This document shows positions 47,401 through 59,400 of a stretch of DNA of 64,000 nucleotides, piece by piece. The stretch comes from Odontesthes bonariensis. Its lineage: Eukaryota; Chordata; Actinopteri; Atheriniformes; Atherinopsidae. How positions within the stretch are numbered: the first letter of the stretch is position 1; every line of letters begins with the position of its first letter. The stretch covers positions 7,236,849 to 7,300,848 of the forward strand of contig NC_134522.1 in the NCBI RefSeq assembly GCF_027942865.1, in the 5' to 3' direction. The position numbers and the translations under genes were made by a program. Below the pieces are notes generated by a model. It had not been told where the DNA came from and ran no database searches. It saw only the letters and a list, made by a program, of their open reading frames with translations.

Positions 47401-50400
47401 GAGCTAAACAATGAAGTATTTTCTGTTCCTCACACCTCAGGGCCACCGCACAACAGCTCCCCTCATTACACAAATACATAGATTAATTTAGAAGGTTTCA
47501 GGGTTTTTATTCGCTCTGCATTCATATAAATGATGATAATGTCTGTGTGAGCTTTAGTTGCTGAGATATAAGATGTTAAAAGCTCCTTAAGTTAAAGTAT
47601 CCACTGTAATCTTTGTTTGAATGAGATCCAGTTAAATTTAAAATTAGGGCTGGGCGAGTTGACTCGTTCCACCAAACATGGAGAAGGGTACGGAACTTTT
47701 ACTCGGCCATTTTCATTTTAAAGTTCTTCCAGACGGCGGAGTCGACAAAACCAAAGTCATCTGTAAACACTGCCAAGTTGAATTGTCTTCTCAGCGTAGT
47801 AGTTCCAGTCTAAAATATCACTTAAAGGCAAAACACACAACTGATAGCAGCAAGTCATTCAAGGAAACAGACAGTGGAGCGAGGCTTCTACATAAAAACT
47901 ACAGAAAGATGCTGATGTTAAAAGTGTGTTTGCACAACAAATGTTATGGCACTTTCATTCATATGGCAGCACATTTAAAATAAAACTAAATGCTAAAAGC
48001 TATACACTACTTTTGGATTCATTTTTGGATTTTGTGTACAAATGCGATTAATCGGGGAAATCATGCGATTAATTTGATTAAAAATTTCAATCGTTACCCA
48101 GCCCTACTTTAAATCAACACTCTTTCCCTGCAGAATGAAAGAGGCGAGTGTCCAGCAGACGTCGTCCCCGACCCCCTCGACATGCCTTTGGATATGGCCG
48201 ATGCAGCCGCCGTGGCCAAAGAGCTCCGGACCTCACTGAGACAAGCGCTGCCCAGACCCAGCTCCCCTCTGCCCCTCACGCTGCAGGGCCGCTCCTTTCC
48301 TGCGCTCTCTGACAAAGCCAGGATACAGCTCGCCTCCATGGGAATCCGACTCGGGGATCGAGTGGTGATCGCTGGACAGAAGGTTTGTTGGGAGTTACTT
48401 TGATAAACACGTAGAACTCGAATTAAAGGTTAACGCCCTGAAATGAGCCTCCCAGTAGGAGTCAGTCTCTGATGCTTTAGTTACTATCACAGGTATTTAT
48501 GGTGTAATACGGGGACGCTCGGCCAGCCCACATGAGTCAGGCGTCAGCGACACAACAAACCTTATATGGTGAAACACAAAGTCACTTGTGAGACACTTAG
48601 CTGATGAACCTGGAAGTGTATTTGATGCATCTCCACATAATTGTTGTAACTAGTTGCAACGATTTTAAAAGGCATATATTTAGAAATGCGTCCTGCTGTC
48701 TTTGTCCTCCATTATCACAGCAATAAGTTGATGTTTTATCACAATGAGAGAGTTTTATGTGAAAGACGAAGATAAATTTAGCTTATTTTTCTTTTTACTA
48801 AAGCTCTAATAAGTGCAAATATATTTCATTCATCAAAGAACCTGCTTTAAAATGATAAAATGTTGATATTCTGACCTTTAACAGTCTGATTGGTTGATCT
48901 ACAGTTGATTAGCTGCCTTTCAGTACGTTGATCTTTAACCCATTTAGGCCTAAAACGCCTGGAAAAGAATGCCTGTAAAACCTACGGGCGATTTCAGAAA
49001 GACCCCCTAAAACCTGAAGTTTTTCTGGAAATTCAGCAATTGTGTCAACGCCTACTAAATGATTGATTTCTCAGCCTCTGTGGCAGATAGAAACAAAATT
49101 CAAAAAGCATTTGAGAGCTTACACTTGTGGCTTTCTTTGGAAATTGAGTTTATTTACATACACCTTAACGAAAATAGAAAATGTAAAAAGTAAAGTGCAG
49201 GAACAGCACTATTTTCAATTAGAAAACAGTAATAAAATTTAATTTTATAGTTAAATTATTTATTTATCTAATTATTTTATCGTCAGTAATCACTTCGTAC
49301 TGGCAGCACAAGGAGTCCATACACATTCCAATAAACGTTTTCATCTCCGGCACAGTTACGTGTGACCACCTTGCCATCTTTGCTCGAGCTGGAGTCTGAA
49401 GTACCTGCTCACTGTATCTATTCGTCTCAGAAACGAGATGCGCCCAAAGCTCCTCAGTAAAAATATGATTAAATGCCTGCAACGGTGTGGCATCTGCAGG
49501 TAAATAGACTTTCACCCCTGGTGTGCGGTTGAAATCTCTCCGTCAATTACGGTGGTAATTGTCAATCTTCTACTCACATTCAAACCCTTCAAAATCATCC
49601 TCAAACATATGTTCCAGCCATAAATCTCCATCAATTGGGTCAGCACGTTCATCAGCATCATCAAAGCCAAGAAACTCCTCACAATCGCTCCGGTCTGAAA
49701 TGTCTTCCCACTGAAAGTCCTCCATGCTGGTTCGATGTAACTTAACTTCAAAACAATGACACGAGGAACATGACGACACTCTCACGTGTCCATTATAATG
49801 CATTTAATTGGCGCAGAGGTCAATAATTGGTGCAAAACAACCTTATACATGAAAAAAGACGTGTACGCTTTCCCGGCCTTAAAGGTAGAAATGCAACAAT
49901 GCTTTCCCGGCCTCAATGGGTTAAGAGTTTTATTGATAGTTCCCGTTAAATCAAATTAAATTAAATGTTTGCATATGATCCGTCTCTATGTCACCTGCGT
50001 TCTGGTTTATTTGTGAAATGTGTGAAACCTTCATGACTGTTTTTACAAAGCAGGAAAAAAGAGAGAGCAAAATGATAAACAAAGCGGGGGGGGGGGGGGG
50101 GGGAGGAGAGGAGAGAGGGAGTCTGTTAGAGCAGCTGTAGACAATATAATTATTTGTCCTTTAAGTCCGTAGAGAAAGCTTCGAGCAGAATGACACTTAG
50201 CTGGAAGCCTTTGCCTCCCTAACAGCAAATCTTTAAATATGCAGACTCAAGTAGCACCGAGCGGGGGAAGTACAGGAACATTTTTCCATTATGCTGACAG
50301 TGATGATGTACAGCACATTGTAAAGTGGTGCCACCTGTCGCCACCCCTCCCATAAAGCGTCAAGATCCTCATCTTCAATCACTGTACAGGAGCCACATAA

Positions 50401-53400
50401 CTTTCTGTGAGTCGGTGCTGCTGTGACATTAACACAGTCTTTTATTGGCTCCCTGTCACACAAAAACAGTCACTTGTGTTACTGGAGCAGCCGGCCAAGA
50501 CGGAAAGTAGCTGCACAAAGCACAGATGTGCAAACACTAAGCGCTTTATTAGGAACGTGTGTTTTCTCTCCAGAAAGTTTGGCCCCACTCTGTGTTAGTT
50601 TGGTGTTCCCAGGCACTTTTATTATTATTATTATTGTACCTGCTGACAGCCACACAGTTTAATTTGCCAGAAAAGTTTCTGTGCAAAATCATTTTTGTGG
50701 TTTGTTCAATTTGACCAAAGTCGGAGCGGATGAGGAGGAGATGACGGAACAAATGTTTACTTAGTTTAATTACATTTTGCATGATTTTATTGAGTTTATA
50801 TTGTGTCAGCATTATAATTTTGCCCATATTGTGCTTCTGCTGCAGTTGCAGAGACAAAATTTCCACCCAATTGCTGCTAACTCTGCACCTTTGCCTTCCA
50901 GAAGCTGTAAAATAATATATTGCCACAAGAATTCACTCACCCATCCAAATAATTAAATTAAGGTGTTCCAATCGTTTCCATGGCCATGACAGGATGCCAC
51001 CTGTGCAACAAGTCCAACAAACCTCCAAGCTTCATGTTAGTTTCAGATTAGCTCCAGAACAGCGCGTAGAGAGCTTCATGGAATGGGTTTCCATGGCAAC
51101 TGCATCCAAGCCATACATCACCAAGTGCAATGCAAAGCGTCGGATGCAGCGGTGTAAAGCACGCCGCCGCTGGACTGTAGAGCAGTGGAGACGCGTTCTC
51201 TGGAGTGACGAATCACGCTTCTCCATCTGCCAATCTGATGGAGGAGTCTGGGTTTGGCGGTTGCCAGGGAAACGGTGTTTGTCTTGGTGCCTTGTGCCAA
51301 GTGTAAAATTTGGTGGAGGGGGGATCATGGTGTGGGGTTGCTCTTCAGGAGCTGGGCTTAGTCCCTTTGTTCCAGTGAAAGGAACTCTGAATGCTTCAGC
51401 ATACCAAGAGATTTTGGACCATTTCATGCTCCCAACTTTGTGGAAACAGTTTGTGGAAACAGTTTGGGGAAACAGTTTGTGGAAACAGTTTGGGGACGGC
51501 CCCTTCCCGTTCCAACATGTCTGCGCACCAGAGCAAAAAGCAAGGTCCATAAAGACATGGATAGATTTTTATTTTCAAACATGTATAAAAAAAGAAAATG
51601 TATGTAACTATGTGTACATACAAAAGAAAGAAAAAGAGAAATTAAAAAAGTTTCCCACCCCTCTTTAACTACTCTTCAGTTTGTAAATATCCTAACTACA
51701 ATACACCTATATAAATATATGCCATATATACACTTCCTAAATTTCTAAATAAATATATACTACACACATATCCTTGTAAATATAAATATATAAAACTATC
51801 CCCATAAATAAATATATACCATATACTAATTAAATTACAATGTAACAATTAAGGCTTTTCATATTTGTTCGGACCTTTGGTTTTTTTATATTTAGGTCTC
51901 CCCTTAGATTATAGCCAGTTTGGTGTGGAAGAACCTGACTGGCCTGCACAGAGTCCTGACCTCAACCAGGTAGAACACCTTTGGGATGAATTAGGGGGGA
52001 AACTGCGAGCCAGGCCTTCTGTTCAACATCAGTGTCTGACCTCACAGATGAGCTTCTGGAAGAACGGTCAAAAACTCCCATAAACACTCCTAAACCCTGT
52101 TACAGCTGCAAAGGGTGCCCGACGTCATATTAAAACCTCTGGATTAAGAATGGGATGTTACTTGTGTAAAGGCAGACAAGCGAATACTTTTGGCATTATA
52201 GTGAAGGGACTTGCAAGAATGAAATGAGACGCATATCCACTGAATGATGGAGGGATTCTGTTTAAAAACGGCTTAAAAAATCTGTAGGAAACGTAAGCAA
52301 AAGCTCTGCTGCTGACACCGACTCACCTTCTGCAATAAGGCAGCGACAGAGAGGAGGTGGCTGCTGCTTCAGCAGAGTTTGCAGAGTCAGAAGATGACAC
52401 ATAAGAAGAAAACAAAGTTAGAAGTTGTTTGGCACACACACCGGTTTAAGGTTTATCTTTGTTCATGAATATTTTTTGTTCCTTTAAGAGTGACACAGGA
52501 GAGCTGCGATGTGATAACTTCCATCAGCTGAGAAGAATTACAGCTTATGTTTTAAAAATATCCTTAATTATAAGCTTTTTACTGCCGGATAATCTAAATA
52601 TTTCTTAAGTGCCTGATCAGAATTGTTGTTTCAGATGAATTTTTTCTATTTTTGAAACGACTTACAACCCTCTTAATTATGATTAGTCATGGCACTGGGG
52701 TGTAACACAAACAAAGTAAGTAATACCTCAGTCAGTTGATGCCCATTGTAAAAAAGTATGATTTATTTATAACTGTGAAAAGGTAACATAACAAAAAGAT
52801 CATCCAAAACCACAGTGAAGCTTTTACTGTTCAGGGTCTCCGAGGCCAAAACAACAAACAAAACACCCCCTGTAATTATGCAAGGAAAATATCTCTGGCT
52901 AAGAGTAAACTTAAAATTACAAGGGCTAAACTCCCTGCCTGACCAAAAAACAGGAGAAAAGAGTGAGAACAAAAAAGGCAGAGAACCCCTACCAGCTTCC
53001 ACTGTGAGAAAACAAAACACAAAATGACTCGTCAGTGACCTAAAGTAAATACCAAAACTGTACACCTTTTCAAAACACAGTACCCAAGCACGGTCACCAG
53101 ATCAAGGCCCAGAGGAAAAAGGAAAAGGGCGGCTTGGCACATCTGAGTGAAGCTCTTTATGGAGCAGCTGACGAGCTGTAATACCGATCACCTGTGGCAG
53201 CAAGGTGGGCCTGAAACACAGGAAGGGGTAAGAAGGGTGTCTCATGAAGAGAGCTCCCCCCCTGGATGTCAGGGACCGTAACACGGCTACAGTCATTTTT
53301 TTAGTACATCGAACAGATGTTTACTTATTTGGTGTTTTATTTAGGTCAAGAAATGTATCCAGTTGTGTTGAATTTCTTTTCACAAGATGTTCTTCAGCAC

Positions 53401-56400
53401 CGACGATCAGCAGTGAAGTCCTGCACAGTCCCCTGCTTTAAAGTGCTTTTTGTACTTTGAATGGGCCGACAGCCTTGTGCACAAAGAAGAAGAAGAAGGC
53501 GAAGGAAAGGTTAATAACAGCTCAGAGGTACCTCCTCTACCGGAGCAGGTGCAGAACTCTTCACAAAGCAAAGGCTTTTGAGACGCTGTGAAAAATAGAG
53601 ATAAAGACAAAATGCAACGATTTGCAAATCCATTAAAACGTATCAAATGTCAAAAGTGAGACTTTTTATTTTCATAAACAAACACGAACTCGTCTTGAAT
53701 CTGATGGCAGCGACACGTCTCGAAAAAGTTGCGACAGGTCCGTGTTTCCCACTGTGTAGAATCCCCTCTTCTTTTAACAACATCTGTAAACATCTGGGAC
53801 CTGAGGAGACCAGCTGCTGGACCTTTGGGAGAGGAATGTTGTCCCACTCCTGTCTGATATCAGATTCCAGCTGCTCTGCGCTCCTGGGTTTTGAAATGTT
53901 TCCAGTTCACCCGGATTCTTCTCCTACGAAGCCATGCTGGTGGAATGGATGCAGTTAGTGGTTTAACTTTGTCAAAACCTTTCTGAATTGATGGAGCCTT
54001 TCCAGATGTGCAGGTTTCCAGTTCCATAGGCACTATGGCACTATGCCCCCCCTCCCTGACAGCCGATAACAAGCTGGATGGCCCCTCTCCTCTTTACTCT
54101 GGAGGACACAGCGTCCATGATTTCCATCTGACCACAGAACAGTTTCCCACCTCGCCTCAGGCTGCTTTAAAGCAGCTTTGCTCCACAGAAGGCTGAATAA
54201 ATTGGTCTGTTTTGTGTCCCAGAACTCCCCATTTTCACACTACAGCAGTTACAGTTTCTGTGTTCCTCTGGTCTGAGTGAACATTATACCTCACTCAGTG
54301 AATCTGCTAATCGGGTTCTGCCTCCATCATAAACACCGACCTTCTCTATTCCCCTTCTAATATTTGGGTAATTCAGCCGTAAATGCTTGGAGCAGATCAG
54401 GGTTTTTAGGAAGAGGAATCTTATATTGTACAATGTTGAATACAAGTAGAAGTATCAGAAGGGTAATATATCTACTTTCTATGGCTTTCACCAATATTAC
54501 AATTGTAACCATGATGGGTAATGTGAGCCTTTGGCTCAGCAGTGTTATCAGCTGGCATGAGCAGACAGCCGGTGTTCAGCCCTGTGTTTTTACAGTCCCG
54601 GTTCGACTGCAGGAAATGTAAACCAAAGTGGGACAGAGAGAAAACACGTTTAAAAGAATAAAGCTTCTGGCTGACAGAAGTTTAACATCTTAGTTTAACA
54701 TGAAGGTTTACAGAATCTGATTCGATGCTACTAGTTATAAACACAACATGTTGGTGCTGCTGCCTTCACATTAAGAGCTTGAAGCTTCTCCTCGTAGCTT
54801 CTCTTTTCATCAGTTCCCCACAGCACATGCAGATTAGCCAGCAGGTAGTCGGGGTCGGTTCCTCCAGTCTTCTCCTGGATCACACGTGCCGTCTGATCTC
54901 GGTGCTTCTCGTGTCTCATTGTGATCAGATCACCCAGGATAGCAGGTGGAAACGGGTCCTATGAGCTCAGAATGAGTAATGCTTTGTAAAAAGAAAGATT
55001 TCTAATTTTCCAGATGCATATTTGTGGCAGTTTTTGCTCTGTCCTGCATGTCTGGTGCCATCCATGTGTCAATTCAATTCAATTCAATTCAATTCATTTT
55101 TATTTATATAGCGCCAAATACAACAAATGTCATCTCAAGGCACTTAGATAGTGTCACACGTCAGCATCTTTGCCTAAATTCATTGGTGACAATCAGAGTA
55201 ATGAAAAACTGAGATGGATGTTGATCATAAAAGCCGAATCTAAATCTGAATGTTTCTTAAGTGCCTGATCAGAATTGTTGTTTCAGATGATTTTTTTTTC
55301 TATTTTTGAAACGCCTACAGTCATTTTTTAGTACATCGAACATATGTTTACTTATTTGGTGTTTATTTAACTGAAGAAATGTATTCAGTATCCACTTTAA
55401 AGTGCTTTTTGCACTTTGAATGGGCCGACAGCCTTGTGCACAAAGAAGAAGAAGAGGAATAACAAATACCACCAGGCTCTCATTTCCTGAAAATTGTGTT
55501 TTTATTTTATTCCCTCATATGTGGCCTAAAAAAAAGATTTGTAATCTTTATAAAATAATTCCACTTCCACTTGTCACAATTATTATGAGACGAGGGACTT
55601 CTTGTACTTCTCTCTGGGCTTGAGAGGTTATTAAATTTGAAGGGGGCCTTGAAAGTTTCAGCATTATTGGATCCAAGGCCGTAAGAGAGAGCATGGTGAA
55701 TGGGTTGGTGTTAGTCAGATTTTCAGGAGAAATTACTTTAGTAATAACTTGCGAGCAACTATTTAAGCGAGTCTTTGGCTTCGCGGCTGTGTGTAAACAG
55801 AGTTTACTTGGACAGATTTCCCACCCAAGTGCTGTTTGAGGAGCTTGCAGACGAATCAGAGTCCCTCAGGCTGGGAAGATGGTGAACTTGATGTTGACAA
55901 ATGATGCTTTTTGTTTATTGTCCAGTGGTGGAAGTGGCCTGTTGCTTTCCCCCAAACATCGGTCTTATTTATTTTGTGAAATGGACCAGAAGAAAGCCGC
56001 CAAGCGCCACCACGAGCCTCTCTTCTTTTCTTGGAGCCCTTAAAATCCTCATATGCTAGGGTAATTGTTATGATTTGTGACTGTAGTCTTTAGTGTGACA
56101 GCCAGGTGTAAAGAATGACACATTTTTGCCCGGCTAGATGTTTTCTCCGAAAGAAGTTTGTCATAGCTTTGTGCTTCGTCGCAGAGATCGATCGTCTTCC
56201 TCATCCTTTAACCTCCATTTTCTCCTTTTTTTTCTCTTTTGCTGCTTTATATAAAAAATGTTGGCATAGAGGTGAAGTTGCTGATCGCTGTTCTTTTGTT
56301 TGTGTTTGTCCCGACTTTCTGTGGTACCCACACGTCCGTATGCAGGTGGGAACCCTTCGTTTCTGCGGCAGCACCGAGTTCTCTGGAGGCCTCTGGGCCG

Positions 56401-59400
56401 GGGTGGAACTGGACAAACCAGAGGGGAAGAACGACGGCTCGGTCGCCGGGGTTCAGTATTTCACCTGCCGTGTCAAACATGGTAGGTGGTGTCAGGCCGC
56501 ATCGCTTACAGATGCATCTTTGTCCCTAATCCTCTGACTTATGTGTTCTTTTTGTGTGTTTTTTTTTTTGATAGGAATCTTTGCCCCACTGTCGAAGATT
56601 AGCAAACCTTTGGAAAAACATAAAACCAGCACCACAAAGACATCGACACCCGTGCGCCCCCCTCGTCGTATCGATCTGTCCCGCATTACCTCCAAGATTA
56701 ACACGGGTAACGACTTATAAACGTGTTTTTAATGTCTTTAATGTGTCTGTTACTCAGTCAAATTGTAAGAAGTCAACGTTTCTGAGAGGCTGAATCACTG
56801 TTTGTTGTGAAAGATCTGGTCGGCCGAACACTGGTCCTCTCCCTGGTTCTGCTCTTATGATTAAGCTGTGCTCAGGTCCTGTCTGGTTCACTAAACTCTG
56901 CAACAAGGTGAGGCACTCAAGCTTTTGGGAGAATAGTGTTTCCAGAGGAGCTCTGCCACTCTGTGCTGTAATAAAAATACATCGTGTCGTAACATAAACC
57001 ACAAAGACGGCGAACCTGGAAACCCCGGAGCTCCTGAGGGAGGCGGATTGTTTGAGCGTAGGTTGAAAACTTTTCAAAAGGGTCAGGACTTTTCTTGTGT
57101 TACATGTTATGTCGTGTTCAATTCCCTGGAGAACGCCAGAGATACGATGTTAGAGACCACATCCAGAGAAGAAAAGCAACAGCAGAGACCAGCGGAACAG
57201 CAGCACGTCTATGAACGGCTTCCTAACGCTGTTGCACGGCGCTCACTCACTCACTCACGAAGCCTGTGAAGTCCATATGTTTGATTGTTTTTTTCACATA
57301 ATGAATCATCTTATACACCAGGGGTCGGGAAAGCCACATATTTCAAAATAAATTGCCTCGTGAGCCATTGAATATTTTTTAACACTGAATACAACTAAAT
57401 GCGTGTAAAATAAGCAGAGGTGGGTAGAGCAGCCAAAAATTGTACTAAAGTAAAAGTACTGTTACTTTAGAATAATATGACTCAAGTAAAAGTAAAAAGT
57501 ATTCATCCAAATAATTACTTGAGTAAGAGTAAAAAAGTGCTCGGTGAAAAAACTACTCAAGTACTGAGTAACTGTTGAGTAACGTCTGATTTATTTGTTA
57601 ACACAAGCATTCAATCAGACAGACAAAAATACTAAATAATCATCTTTAGGCAAATTAGAGTTCATCCAATTGATAAAATAAATTAAAATGAATTAATTAA
57701 TTAATTACAAAATAGCTTAAATTAAAAATAATCCAGGTAAATTCAAGTACTTCAATAAAAAATAAGAGACTTAGGAAATGTTTAAAACATATGTAACCCA
57801 TATGTAACCTAAAAAACAAACATTCACCTATCCATGGGGGAAAAAAAAACAATTTAGGAAACTTACTGCTACATGTTTTCTCAAGTTAGATGTTGAGTTT
57901 CTGCTGAAATGTGCGTTTGTTTTGGTTGACACAGAAGACACATAATGTAGCTGCTGTTTCGCACTCTTTGTAAGGTAAACATTCATCTGTTTCTTTCTTT
58001 GCTACGACTGTAAACTGTAAAGCTAACCCGTCCCGCTGCTGAGATTGAGTATGGTCACGTGACCAGAGCTACTATATATATACATATATATATATTCTTC
58101 TGCACAAATCTACTCAAGTAAAAGTAAAAAGTATAGTGATTTAAAACTACTCCTAGAAGTATAATTTTTTCAAAAACTTACTGAAGTAAATGTAACCTCT
58201 GATAATAAGTCTCTGAATTTATTCTTTTTAAGAACGTTGTTATACTGAAGTTAACCAATGATAGATAAGTGGTGAGATCAAGCTTCATGCAGGCGTTTTC
58301 AAATGCAAGCACTGCTCGTTGAAGGGATAAGACTGTATTTCCAATGCCTTGCATTTTCACTTTGAGCTGGTTCAGATTTTCAGTCATGTCCACGAGATGG
58401 AAAAACTTCAGGAGCCACTCAGTGTCAGCTCGCTCAGGATGCTCGATGTCTTTCATTTCAAGAAAAGTCCGGATTTGCTCAGGCAGGCCGAGCACCTTCC
58501 CTCTTGACAACGCACGCATTTTCACCCAGCAGTGTTTTAAACTGGCGATCATTCAAAGCTCGGGCAACAATAAAGGTGAGCAGCCGAATGTAAATGTATT
58601 TTATCGATACAGCCCTTTACAGACAATCGTTACGATGTACCAAAGTGCTTTACAGCAGGTAATAAATAAAGAGAAGAATAAGTAAAAACAAATAAAAACA
58701 ATAAAAGAACAGTGAAAGCAATAAAATACAACAAAATCAAATAAGATAAAAGTGTCATCATACTACTGGGTATTAAAAGCAATCCTAAATAAGTAGGTTT
58801 TTAGCCTAGATTTGAAGAGGCCCAGGTCAGAAATAAGACTGAGTGATTAATACGAATGACTGCTGCTCGCCACACATCTGAGCACAAAGCGCCTCCTGAT
58901 AGAATGCAATGAAGACTCAATGAGAATGTTTTATATTTTGAACGTTATTTTTAACACTGTGATTTCTGTCATGTTTTACTTTGATATGTAAGCGGAATTA
59001 TCCTTTTCTTATCGTGTTAAGAAATGTCCGCCCTAGGTTGCTGACCCCTGATATACACTATAAAACTCTGCCTGGCCTAAAGAAAAGAAAAAGTCTCCTC
59101 CTTGATTTAACTTTGTAGATGATCTGCTGTTGCTTTTTGTGCCCAAAAAAAAAACAAGGTGGGTTGACAGCGTGAATTTAATGATTTCTATTCTTCCCCG
59201 ATGGCATGAGCGTATTCCCAGATGGCAGTGCCAGGATTTATCAGGCTCAAATTGCGAAAAAGTGGTTCAGGGAGCGAGAGACATCCCTTTCACGGTTGAT
59301 TGGTCACCACAGAGTGCACACCTTAACCCCCGATGAGATTCAGTGGGACGGGCTGCAGAAAACTCAGCTCAGAGGTCCAACTCCGTCCTCATCAGGACAA

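Larger units (their letters stand above)
57319..59050 (-). mobile_element. hAT (Charlie-like) element with two nested repeats
   Basis: It starts CAGGGGTCGGGA and ends TTGCTGACCCCTG, between 8 bp repeats TTATACAC (57311-57318) and ATATACAC (59051-59058). The minus-strand frame 58178-58552 reads like a hAT/GTF2IRD2-type transposase: [17 protein letters not shown], then [20 protein letters not shown] and [15 protein letters not shown]. It has been interrupted by the MITE at 57415-58201 and the LINE piece at 58590-58845. The rest of the transposase, with the dimerisation region, is missing. Confidence 0.82.

Noticed and set aside
52660..53285. Possible solo LTR
   Set aside because: gtaacac occurs near both ends, but no TG...CA ends with a 4-6 bp target duplication could be fixed, so no LTR call is made.
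54731..54919. Minus-strand 62-codon frame with gene-like wording ([20 protein letters not shown])
   Set aside because: The upstream flank (cacctgctatcctgggtgat) looks like a common teleost repeat, and there is no splice structure or recognised family; too little to call a gene.
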